DNA of 64,000 bases from NCBI GenBank assembly GCA_943737045.1, contig CALSFV010000499.1, forward strand, positions 1 to 64,000, in the 5' to 3' direction. Below are positions 39,878 to 51,942 of the stretch, in pieces. The translations under genes and the position numbers were made by a program. The notes under the pieces were generated by a model that did no database searches, had not been told where the DNA came from, and saw only the letters and a list, made by a program, of their open reading frames with translations. Position 1 is the first letter of the stretch; each line of letters opens with the position of its first letter. The DNA comes from Parapristionchus giblindavisi. Its lineage: Eukaryota; Nematoda; Chromadorea; Rhabditida; Diplogasteridae.

Positions 39878-42800
39878 ATGGCTCTCGCTCTTCTACTCAT
39901 TCCACTTCTTTTTATTTTTCTCTTCTTATTCACAAAGAGAAAGGAAATACAAGACTTCATAACTTTAAATAGAAGAGCTAAGGATGTCTTCGAAACGGTC
40001 AATTCATTCTTATTCTTCTTCGTATTCATCATAATCATTATTCAGATTCCTGGTCCTAATTCTATTCCTCTTTTGGGTTCAACTTACCAGTTCAAATTCG
40101 ATCCTAGAGGTATTTATATCGATTTCTTTTTAATGTACTCAACTTTTTATTCTTTTAGACTTCATGGATCAAATAGAAGGATGGATTCATGAATTTATTT
40201 ATAATCAGAAAGTTGGAATGATCAAAGTTTGTTGTTGTTCTTATCAATACATTTATCAACATTGACAAAATATAGTAGAGATAAGACAATAAATGAATCA
40301 TAATCTTTCTATGTACATTGATTTCAGTATTCTGTCCCTTTTGAAATCGAGAACGAAACATAAATACTTTCTCAAAATGAGTGCTCTCTCGCTTGTTTTG
40401 CTTTCAAAGATACAGGGCTTACAACAGAATACTGTGTGATTGATAAATTGCACAAGTTCATTTTGTTTCACTTTTTTAGATTTGGCTGGGTCTTTCTCCA
40501 CTTGTTTTTGTTGAAGATCCTGAGCTTGCCAAGGTATATATGTATACAGTATATCAATGATATTAAAGATAAGGTTTATTCTATTGAAGGAACTTCTGGA
40601 AAGTAATACACTGATAACTAAATCCAATCAATATGATATAGTATCTGATTGGATAGGAACGGGCCTTCTTACAAGGTTAACAATTCTCTTATCAAACTAT
40701 TATCAAATAACAACATTGCAATACATACACGTAAACAATCATACGTGTAAATCAAAACAACAAAAGTAATTATTAACAATGTTACGAAATTTATTTAGCA
40801 CATCCTTGATTTTTAAATTAAATTTATATTTATTCAGCACAAATGAGAAATGGTTTTCACGAAGAAAGATGCTGACTCCTGCATTTCATTTCAATGTATT
40901 GAAAGGATATTGCGAAATATTTGTGAGACAAGGAATGGTAATCAATCGATAAATTAAATGATATTAATCAATATTCTTAAGGTTCTCAATGAAGTACTTG
41001 ATAAATATGCGGATACTGAAGAAGTTGTCGATGTATTCCCATTTATAAAAAGATGTGCACTTGATATCATATGCGGTAATATTGAAAATATTGATTGAAT
41101 TGATCGATAAATAATATTGATAGAAACTGCAATGGGAGTTAATATAAATTCTCAAGTTGGAGGAAACTCAGAATATGTCAAAGCTGTTGAACGTGTCTCG
41201 GAAATTATATTTAGTCAAATGAGGTACGAGTTATATTTTATTTTGTCAGATAAGGTAGGATATAAAGTGCAACATGAGGTATATATCGAGAAAAAATGTA
41301 GAATATGGTTGATGGTATACAGTAGTGATCCGCAAACGTGCATTTGAACGACCGGTTCGGTATTGTTCGATATTAAAATGAAGAAAAGTCATTCAGCCGA
41401 TTTTGATAAATAATACCGTGCAATGTCGTGCATTGTGGCATCATTTTCAAGCCATTGTCAGGCCTTATATCGGTTTGTTTTTAACCGTTAATTCAATGGA
41501 AATAAATGAGAATGAGTCGACTGCGTGTCTTTGCGCGAATAATTTTTTAATTATCATATTAATACCGTGCGCACGATATCTTATTCATTAATTAGTGAGA
41601 CATCATTTCTGAACGACCGCACGTTTACGGATCTCTAGTATACAGTGTGGTATAAAGTATAAACAGTTGTAGGTAAAGGATTAAAAAGTATAGCTCAAAG
41701 TATTGAATGAACACAATGAAATGATCATTTTGATATAATCAGAGATGAATATTTTCGTATATTCTAGATTTCCTTGGTTATGGTTGAAACCAATCTGGTA
41801 TGGATGCGGACTTGGATTTGAATTCGATCGATTAGTTAAATTAACTAATGATTTCACTCGTAAAGTAATTGGAGAAAGAAGACAAACAATGATTGATGAT
41901 GGAATTCTCAATGAAGAATGGACTGATGAAGAGATTAAGAAAAAGAAATTGGTATAAAATAATAATTATGATCAACCAATCAATATTTGATTATAACCTA
42001 TTTAGGCATTCCTTGATCTTCTTCTAATCAAACAAAACACAGCTTCTTTGAATGATGAAGATATTAGAGAAGAAGTTGATACATTCATGTTTGAAGGTAA
42101 TACAATATATCAAACATTCATTGAATCTCCATTCATACAGGACACGACACAACTGCTTCTGGTATGGCCTTCTGTGTATGGTATCTCGGACAACACATTG
42201 AATATCAGGTTGATCTTTGATCTTTGATCTATATTGATCTCTTAATATAGGACAAAGTTCATGCTGAATTGGATGAAGTCTTTGGAGATGATATGAGAGA
42301 ACCAGATGAATCTGATTTGAAGAAACTTCATTATCTTGAGAGATGTATAAAGGAAACTCTGAGGTCAGTTCATAGTAAACACTGATAAAGAAATGATAAG
42401 AATCATAGAAAGATTGATGCTAAAGGATCAAATGAATATGTATTTAGACTCCGTCCTTCGGTTCCTCTGGTCGCTAGAAAATTAACTCATGACATAAATT
42501 TAGGTAAGTATTAATGGTCATAAAGATATTCTTCTTAAAAGTTAACAAAAAGCGAGGCGTGAACACTGTTTACTTTGCAAATTCTCTCACTTCTCTATTT
42601 TTTTTCTTTTGACGATTCTTTGAGAAGAAAATGGGTGTGAACACAATTTGATTGAACGAAATGACTTCATGAACTCTTATTGTGCACTCCCTTCCATGTC
42701 AAAACGAGAGAATACAGAGAATGTGGAATAGAGAGAATATATTATAGAAGAAATTATGATATAATGTATGATAAATTATGGAAAATTATCATAATTATCC

Positions 42801-44378
42801 ATAATTTATCCAAATTTTCCATATTCTTCATTTTCGTCATTTAGTCAGCACATATCAAACATCAATCTATACTGTGCAGAATTTTTTTTGAATGCATTTT
42901 AAAGAAAATAAAGAAATTGAAATTTCAATAAGAAATTGACCGATCGCAAATGTGATTTATGGGTGCGTTAGTTGTAAGTGTAATGGCTCTATTCATCTTT
43001 CCGATTTTTAAACGAACACGATTGACTTTCCTCACCAAAAAAACAGTGAAACAGGACAAAATGTGTAACAATCAATTAAAATATATCAATGAAACATATA
43101 CAGTACATGGATTGACTATATGAGACATTCATGATTGATATATGTTTGCCAAATGCATTGAAATTATTTTATTCTTTTTTTTTTAATTTACAATTACAAT
43201 CCAATCCACAATCCGTTTTTTTTTACAATCCGATTACAATTTTTTACAATATTTACAATCCGGTACTCTTACCAATTGGCTACGGAGGACACAAACTCTG
43301 TTCTTTGAGTGTTTGACACAATTCCACGGGGCTCGCGCCCAAATATCCATCACATTTTCGTAATCGATTTTCGGTACCAAGGAAGCAAATATGGGTAAAC
43401 TTCAAAACAGTTCTGGGACCCTCTGGGGGGGGGGGGTCATAGTCCACCTGTGATAACGAATTTTACCCTGATCGTCCCCGACTTTTGCGGTGCCCTTGTT
43501 ACTTGAGAACATTGAAGATTATGGAATGCATATTAGGATAATTTTCCATAATTTATCAGACAACATCCAAATTTTTCCAATTTGTATCGTTCTTTCTTTT
43601 TTTTCTGTTTTGACGATACATTTCAGTTTTGATACAGATATTCCTCTTCAGGTGGTAAACTTCTCCCTGAAAACATGACTGTTGTTGTTTGTCCGATAGC
43701 TACTCATCGAAATCCAAATGTAAGATATATTTATGATCTTTGATCTTTGATCTTTGATCAACCGTGTGATTTGAGGAATGGGAACGTCCTAAAGAGTTCT
43801 ATCCCGATCATTTCACACAAGATTCAATGTCTAAAAGACATCCATATGCATATTTTCCATTCTCAGCCGGACCAAGGAATTGTATTGGTTAGTATGAATA
43901 TATTTAATTAAAGTACGAAATATTAATCTTCTGACTGTATTAAAAGTTCATACACTAATGGGGAAATATGGAAGATGCAAACGGGTGATTAAGTGAGAGT
44001 TCATTTCACTGTCACCATGTTGTGTGTTAATCTATACCACAGTTCCTTATACTTTCAATGAATTGATTTGATATTGATCATGGTTTATAGTGTGTTCATT
44101 GTAATCTCTAATCTCTTCTACTTTGATAAGAGTTCTCTATTAGTGATAGATCGTATCAATGATATGGATAGATTGGTTCGATGATCCCCTTATACTTCGT
44201 CTATCTTTAAGGTCAAAAGTTCGCGATGACTGAAGAGAAGACTGTACTGTCATGGTTCTTCAGAAAGTATCGTGTAGTGACTACCGTACCCTATCCGGGA
44301 AATAGACCGGTTCCTGAACTTATACTTAAACCAAGTGAAGGTGTCAAAGTATTATTGTATAAGAGAAGATCAGATTGA
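39878..44378 (+). CDS. Cytochrome P450, CYP4-clan, 16 exons (copy C)
   Basis: Exons 39878-39997, 40046-40109, 40159-40226, 40480-40533, 40590-40675, 40838-40937, 40982-41075, 41124-41223, 41768-41951, 42006-42096, 42141-42208, 42251-42363, 42448-42503, 43652-43719, 43776-43887, 44212-44378; 514 residues. Motifs: [59 protein letters not shown]. Closest to copy B in the window (shared [29 protein letters not shown]). Differs by an extra intron in the region before SNTLITK, by fusion of the exons that surround FTRK, and by a 1.15-kb intron 13. ER mono-oxygenase; substrate unknown. Confidence 0.93.
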
Positions 44379-44882
44379 TTCAATTGTCATCATTCATTGG
44401 TCTATATAAGACAAACTATCATCTATTCATTTCATTTATTTCTTTCTTCTTCTTCATCATCATCATTATTATTGTACTTACTATCGGGTAAACTCAATCA
44501 ATAAACAATTCTGTGCCCCCACCCTCACTGTTGTTCACAATGGCACAATGGATAATATAATGATGTTAAAATAGCCTCAATCATAGTTCATCTCCTCCAT
44601 CTATGTATATAGATTCATTCATTCTCTCGTTCTTGACATATCATCTCATAGTCAGAAACTACACATAACGGCGCTTGAACTATTTTCGGTTTTTCTTCTC
44701 GTATTTTTAAGAATAAAGAAGCAATTCCTAAAATATCCTTGAAGCTTCTATAAATATTCCATCTATAGTTCTTTCGTCTGCTTCAATTGAATAGAAATTG
44801 TTGTTGGGTTTTAGTATCTGCTGACTATACTTTAAGAACACTCATGACGACATTTCTGTTGTATCATCCACAGAGAAATAGC
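44379..44882. other. Intergenic region
   Basis: AT-rich 3' flank of P450 copy C, no feature seen until the GGGAGA array. Confidence 0.5.
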
Positions 44883-45420
44883 CACAGAGATTAGAGAGAG
44901 AGGGAGAGGGGAGAGGGAGAGGGAGAAGAGAGAGAGGGAGAGGGAGAGGGAGAGGGAGAGGGAGAGGGAGAGGGAGAGGGAGAGGGAGAGGGAGAGGGAG
45001 AGGGAGAGGGAGAGGGAGATGGAGAGGGAGAGGGAGAGGGAGAGGGAGAGGGAGAGGGAGAGGGAGAGGGAGAGGGAGAGGGAGAGGGAGAGGGAGAGGG
45101 AGAGGGAGAGGGAGAGGGAGAGGGAGAGGGAGAGGGAGAGGAGAGGGAGAGGAGAGGGAGAGGGAGAGGGAGAGGGAGAGGGAGAGGGAGAGGGAGAGGG
45201 AGAGGGAGAGGGAGAGGGAGAGGGAGAGGGAGAGGGAGAGGGAGAGGAGAGGGAGAGGGAGAGGGAGAGGGAGAGGGAGAGGGAGAGGGAGAGGGAGAGG
45301 GAGAGGGAGAGGGAGAGGGAGAGGGAGAGGGAGAGGGAGAGGGAGAGGGAGAGGGAGAGGGAGAGGGAGAGGGAGAGGGAGAGGGAGAGGGAGAGGGAGA
45401 GGGAGAGGGAGAGGATGGAG
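44883..45420. repeat. GGGAGA hexamer array, about 540 bp
   Basis: Nearly pure GGGAGA units with a few one- or two-base slips (for example around 45011 and 45141). The long Glu-Arg and Ser-Leu frames that can be drawn through it are artefacts. Strong purine strand asymmetry makes triplex (H-DNA) or G-rich structures plausible. Confidence 0.95.
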
Positions 45421-45584
45421 AGATAGGGATGGATGAATGGATCAGATAATAAATAAGAGTGACATAGTGAAAGATAAGAAGACTGCACGGTGACTTAATC
45501 TATTTATTTACACGTACAAAGTTCATCTAAAATGTACTGAATGTTAACTCTCATTCGAATCTCTATCTCTATATCTACTATCCT

Positions 45585-45795
45585 TCTCTCTCTCCCTCTC
45601 CCTCTCTTTTCCCTCTCCCTCTCCCTCTCTTATCCCTCTCCCTCTCCCTCTCCCTCTCCCTCTCCCTCTCCCTCTCCCTCTCCCTCTCCCTCTCCCTCTC
45701 CCTCTCTTATCTCTCCCTCTCCCTCTCTTATCCCTCTCCCTCTCCCTCTCCCTCTCTTATCTTTCTCCCTCTCCCTCTCCCTTGTACCTCTCCCC
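45585..45795. repeat. CCCTCT array, complementary to the preceding array
   Basis: Same hexamer on the opposite strand, broken by CTTATC/TTATCTC insertions. Lies 165 bases from the GGGAGA array and in opposite orientation, so the two can pair. Confidence 0.92.
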
Positions 45796-46295
45796 TCCTT
45801 ACCTCTTATCAATAGCATATTCCTCCTTATACTTCTTCTTCTTTAGTCTTCTTTTCTTCTTATCTCTGGACTGTCATATCTAGTCATTTTCTTTTCAACA
45901 TCTGCAACTTAGATTGTGTATCACAGTATATTTACTTTTAACTTTCCAACGTCTTTAGTGCCCCCCCCCCCCTCATCAACACTGTATAAAGTGAAATTGT
46001 GCTCTCCAAAAATTTCCATTTTGTTTATTATTTTTGGATTAGCTCTTAAATATAAGTGAAAAATTTAGAAATAAAATTTAGCGGTTTTCCATAAAAGTAA
46101 ACATTCGATAATATAAGCGTATAATTGTTTATTCTCCAAACAGACAATGTAACACTATGTTCAATGCACTAAATGTTGAAAGAGCAGACATGTACCATTC
46201 TTTTTATTTTTGTGACATTTAAACTTTTCCATATCCATTGAATCCTCCTTGTATCCTCACAACTTTGTGTCCTCATAAAGTAAACATGATTTCAG
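45796..46295. other. Upstream region of the carboxylesterase gene
   Basis: Includes a run of C at 45961-45972 and an acceptor-like GATTTCAG ending at 46295, one base before the start codon (probable trans-splice site). No coding sequence seen. Confidence 0.45.
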
Positions 46296-46296
46296 A

Positions 46297-49200
46297 ATGA
46301 TATTCTTGATATCTTCATTACTTCTTTTCATTCCTCTCATCTCTTCAACTGATCCAATAGTTCATACTGAATATGGATCAGTCATAGGATTTGAGCATGA
46401 AAACATAGCTGATGTCTATCTTGGAATTCCATTTGCTTCTCCTCCTATAAAGGAATTACGATTCAAGGTAATCATTCTATCTATTCATACGAGTACAGTT
46501 CCTTATTCAATCATAGTTTGTACATGCAGTGCAAGCTAACCTTGAAAGATCGTTTGGCCTACTTGATAGTCCATCTACAGAGAAAAGATGAATAAGGGTG
46601 GTCTATTGTTCATAATGGGATACATCGAACTACTATTATCTGTTCCTTATTGTGTGATGATCGGATGTAGACAAATTTTAAAGAGCAAAAACTTGTTCAA
46701 TCAACTTTGACCATAACATAGTACATTTAAAAAAAAGAAATTGTAGCGTTTAAAACTTCGTAGTTTTATAATCCGCTTTTCAAATGATTCATGGTACTAT
46801 TTTTGTGAGAATCTGTGATCAATTTGATACAAAATAAAACCTTTCATAATTCTGATATTTCTCTTCTCTTTTCTTCAAATAAATGTACTCATTTCTATCA
46901 ACAAACATGTGGAAGGAATAATACAAAGTACTTTCATTTATAATGAGAACAATAATCCGCTACGTAGATACACCTTCAAATAACATATGATGTTTATTTT
47001 TGGAAGTTCATAAATAATCTCATTCATAGAACTATGATTGGATAGTTCTGAGAAATGAATGTTATGTTTCGTTATTAGTGTGATCTTTGATCGATTATCG
47101 TTATCTATTATATAAAGCAGCATGGTCATATCTATAGGAATGAATGATCTTATTGATCAATGAAGTTTTATCACTTATCAATATGTCACATTGTGTTTAC
47201 ATTGTTTCATATAATCTTCTTGCACTGCATAACGAACAATTCCTAATTTGGTCCACACTTTTCTATTCCATATGGTTACTATGCAGATGTGTAGACATCG
47301 TGAATGATTAAATATTCATAGACATCCGATACTCGTTAGAATAACTTATTATTTGTGAGAAAGTGACAATATCTATTCAATGTTTACTTTATTAACAGAA
47401 GCCAATACCACCTCAACCATGGGATACTCCTATTGAAGCGAAGAACTTCTCAAAGGCTTGTGTTCCTCATTCAAAGTAACATTCACTTACACATTAGTTT
47501 AATAAAATAATAAATTGAATTCAGAGATGCTCTTCTTGATAAAATTCCATCTTCTGAAGATTGTTTATACTTAAATATAATAGCTCCTAAGAGAAAGGTA
47601 AGATTATTTAGACATAGCTTGTAGAATATAATGATTATTATAGGATGATAGTCTATCTCCTGTTCTTTTCTATATTCATGGAGGAGGATATGAGATTGGA
47701 AATGCAGCTTTGTATGGATACAAGTAAGTATTGAACTTCCTATCAACTATATTCATATTCTTTCATTCATTCTAGATCATTCGCTGATATTTATGCATCG
47801 CAAGGAATAGTCGTTGTTACGATACAATATAGATTAGGAGTACTCGGTTTGTCAATCAATAAATCAATAATTGTTTAATCGTTAATCTCTAAAGGTTTTC
47901 TAACTCTCGGAGGTTCATCTTCATTCAAAGGAAATTATGGATTATTTGATCAAGTTGAAGCCTTGAAATTCGTCCATAGAAATATCGAGAAGTAACATTT
48001 TTATTCTCATTCAATCAATCAATAATCAAAATAATTCAGATTCGGTGGTGATCCTAAGAGAATTACTGTATTCGGTATCTCAGCTGGAGCTACCAGTGCT
48101 GGACAATTATCTCTATCTCCACTAACTAGAGGTATCAAATACTCAATCGTAATAATCAATAATCAATAATCGATTGAAGATCTGGTTGCTGGTTCAATAG
48201 AAATGAGTGGATCACCTCATGCTGGATGGGCAAATGATAATAGAGTTGAAATGCATTCAGAAGAATTGGTTGATGCATGTGGATGTTGGGGTAAAAGGTA
48301 TCATTTAAAGGAAATATATTTATTTGTTATAAGAAAAAATAATACGATGGAATATCATTCATGTAAAAGTTTAATAATTGTTTTTCATATTATCAATAAT
48401 CTATATGCATTTATAGGAATATTGAAGACGTCGAAGAATGTATGAGAAAAGTTAAAGTAAAAGATATTCATAATGGAGTTGCTTTCATTGTTAGTTTCAT
48501 CATTCTATTTCTCTTTCTAATCAATAATCATTTCAAGTTCGAAGCAGCATTCTCAGTTAATTTCCTCAAGTTTGCCCCTCGTATTGATGGAGAATTCGCA
48601 CCTGAAAGATATGAAGAATTGGCTAAGGTATTCATTTTTATCTAAATATAATCTTACTCCGATTAATACGATAGTTGGATGGTATGTTATTGTACTTATT
48701 TCAGTCAGCTCCTAAGATCCCTACTCTCACCGGAATTAATTCCCTCGAATCTGCTTACTTTAGTAAGTTATATATTACACAAAACAATTTTCACTCGTGC
48801 AGACAGTTTTAGTATTTTTTTTCTGATGTATTAGATAGATGATGTAGATGTTAGATAGTGTAGAGTATATAGGAAGGAGATATGTATTGGTCTAAGATAG
48901 ATATGATAGAAGGACAGAGAATATATCCATAACAATGGCCTTCTCAATATTACAAAGAACTCTTCGCTAGAAGATGCTTCATAAAAATAGTTTTTAATCA
49001 TTTATTTATTGGAATTGAATATTTTTTCGCTTTTATGTCGTGGAAAACACGTTTTAAATGAAGAAACGAGATACAAATATCAAAATGATTTCATAGCAAT
49101 TTGCTTGTGAAAAATAAGAAAAATAAAAAAGTGGATGACACCTTATTATGTTAATTCTAGCATTATGGAATCGTGCTTCATCAATTCATCGAATTGCTAT

Positions 49201-50314
49201 TATGCCTGGTGAACAACCTCTATTCAATGTTGATAAGTTCGATATGAAAGTCAGAATTGTACGTTTCATCATTTATATTCTATCATTATTTATAATTTAA
49301 CATATATTCAGTTATTGAATGAATTCTTGGAGAGAGAAGAGACAGATGCAGCTGTTGATGATGTTCTCTCATTCTATATTGGAAATGATTACCAATCTCA
49401 TTATGGAAAAGATACTCCCGAACTTGTTCCTTATCTATTGAAACAATACTCCGAAGTTAGTTACTCTATACATTCAATGAATAGATAGATGAATAAGACA
49501 ATTTCAGTTCTGGTCAGATATCTTCTTCAATCTTCCTACTCGTTATCGTGCTGATGAAAGAAAGAAATATGGATCTGATGTATGCATTTATAATAATAAG
49601 ATTATTAATAATAATATTTATGTCATCAGTCTTACGTCTACTTCTTCGAACATTTCTCTAATGAATTATTCACAGATAAGGACTTTGTTAAAGGTAATCA
49701 TTATTTTAAATCTATAAAGTTACAATTGAGATTCATAATGATTCATATGTATAATTTGAGGTGCCTTCCACATAAATGAGATGAGTTATGTCTTTGATTA
49801 TCAAGCCCAAGGAACATTTGAATGGACTGAAGAAGAGAATAAAGTTAGAGAAAGAACACATGAAATGATGATATCATTTATTAAGAATGGGTTCGTTACT
49901 TCTATTCTTTCTCTACGTCACATCTAGTCACATAAAACAATATCGAGACATCTTTCACATCTATTTTTGGACTCCTCTTCAGAAATAAATAAGAAATACA
50001 AATAAATAATATAAGCCCCTCTTGAGAAAGCCCTCAGTGGAAGGAGTCCATTGGCCTTCATATTCTCAATCTAATAATAGTCCATATGTTACTATTGCAT
50101 CGCCTCAATGGAAATCCAATGAAGGATTCGTCAATAAGAGTTATAGGTTTGATCTTTGATCTTTGCCAATCGAGATTGATCTTTGATCTCTATCAGATTC
50201 TGGGAAGATGTGATGTCAAAGTATTCATTTGATTTTGTTCGATTCAAGAAGAATTCAGTCCCTCAGAGACAAATTCCAAGACCACCAACGGTTAATGATC
50301 ATGAAGAATTATAG
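46297..50314 (+). CDS. Type-B carboxylesterase, ER-resident, 18 exons
   Basis: Exons 46297-46467, 47399-47475, 47525-47597, 47644-47723, 47776-47846, 47895-47991, 48040-48131, 48180-48297, 48417-48489, 48538-48627, 48705-48762, 49161-49258, 49312-49455, 49508-49579, 49630-49693, 49761-49890, 50027-50146, 50197-50314; phases agree, 581 residues. Signal peptide (IFLISSLLLFIPLISS), TEYGSVIGF, SEDCLYLNI, oxyanion loop HGGGYEIG, nucleophile elbow GISAGATSAG (Ser), acid region TGINSLESAYF, catalytic His in GAFHINEM. The C-terminus HEEL is a KDEL-type ER retention signal, as in gut esterases and vertebrate CES. Hydrolyses carboxylic esters; natural substrate unknown. Intron 1 is 931 bases. Five introns end in AAG or GAG. 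Confidence 0.92.
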
Positions 50315-51256
50315 ATGATAGAAGAGTACATTTATGTATAGACTATAGATTTATCTTATCTATTCTATAGTTTAATTCTTCATCTATTCATTATTCATAT
50401 TATTGTATTGAATGAAGTTAGAGAAGTAGAGAAAGAGTTCATCTTTCCATCATTTCTCTTCATTCATTCCCCTATCGGGTCTCCATATATGTACATCTTC
50501 CATATGATGTTACTATAAATAATTTCCTTTTTTGTTTCATTGAATTCATTCAAAAAATATGATGATTTAACATTTGAGAAGAAGAAGTACAAGTGAGAGA
50601 AAGCATACACATCACAAATATACAGTAATCAATGGACTGACAACAATACAGTAACGGGAAATATGGCTTGGTACAGTAATGGTTGGGGGTTACGGTAACA
50701 CGTGAGTTATGATAGAAGCTACCCGTTAGAGATATAAGGGCAAATATGAATGATGATTGAGAGATCAATAGAACACCATGGAGAGAGATACTAGTACACA
50801 ATGAGAGAGGATTACGGTAGGACGAGATATACTAGTACACCACGAGGTGATTTCTATGTGACGAGAGATACTAAATGTCGCATGATATCTCATGAGATAA
50901 TTGTTTGTTTGACGTAATCGACCAATGAAATAAATGACTGGAATTAGATGAGGAAGAATGGTATTAGATTACAATAGAAGAGGATGAGAAGGAGTCTGGA
51001 GAGGGAAAAGGGAGAGGGAGAGGAAAAAGGAGAGGGAGAGGGAGAGGGAGAGACATGGGTAGAGGGAGAGTGGGATAGGACTAATATAGAATTGATGGAG
51101 GATAAAATTTTTGAAGAGACATGTGAGTGAAAAAGAATAATGGTGAGAAAAGAAAGGAAGGAAGAAGAGCCTAAGAATGAAAATAGAAGTAAAGTTTCAT
51201 GAACTAATATTTACAATACACAAACTATCTATTACGGTAGATCAATCAATTATTGA
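50315..51256. other. Intergenic region with short GGGAGA run
   Basis: No gene supported. A GGGAGA-type run lies at about 51000-51055. Several TACGGTA/TACTAGTACAC-type short motifs recur (50700-50870) without clear structure. Confidence 0.45.
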
Positions 51257-51942
51257 TTAGATATACGGTAGAACTTGTTGACGTGCAGATAGTAACATCT
51301 CTCGTTGTAATCGAGGTTTTCTATCAGTCCGAGGAAGTTCAGGAAGAATGTCAAGTAGATCTGATGAGATTACAAATGGAGTTAGTTCCTGAAAAGAATT
51401 GATATTATTGATTGATTCTACCGTAATCATAGATATATCGATCTCACCTCAGCATCTCTCTTCTCCAACTCCATCAGGTTGTCCAACTCGGGAGCTAGAT
51501 CAGGAATATCCTCAATCGATGAAGGAGGAGATACGGTAGTAAGGTCCTGAAAGGATAAGGTTCGATACTGTAGTCTCCTAGATATCTCCTTGTATGTTGT
51601 TTTGGTAGGTTCTATTGTATATAATATGAGGGGGTGGAAATGATACAATTCTATTTATATATGCAAAGGAGAATAAAGAGTAGATAGAGGACAGATGTAC
51701 TTGAGAATGAATGAAGTGAACGAAGAAAGGTGGTGTAAAGGAGAAGGAGACGGGGAGAGACAATCAGAAAGTATAATAAACTATAATTGATAGTTATGCA
51801 TGATAATCTATGACATTACATAACTATATGTTGGAGAAAATGTATAAATAGATGGCGATACCTTATGTGGATAAAGAAGTGGAATAGATGATCCCATTTG
51901 TGTGATTGATAGAAGAGAAAGGAGAACACAAAGGTAGAACAT
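51257..51942 (-). CDS. Secreted peptide precursor, three exons
   Basis: Exons 51942-51862, 51546-51448, 51388-51257; all phase 0, 103 residues. Residues 1-19 (FYLCVLLSLLSITQMGSS) are a signal peptide. The pro-part is acidic (SIEDIPDLAPELDNLMELE), then a Lys-Arg site precedes DAEELTPFVISSDLLDILPE and a basic tail (DRKPRLQREMLL). This arrangement resembles a neuropeptide precursor with one long peptide released after KR, but no amidation Gly is present. Sequence before exon 2 is open in frame and could be alternatively included. Family not recognised. Confidence 0.55.

Noticed and set aside
44832..45488. Long frames of alternating Ser-Leu or Glu-Arg across the array
   Set aside because: They are by-products of a hexamer repeat, which is open in all frames, and have no splice sites or motifs.
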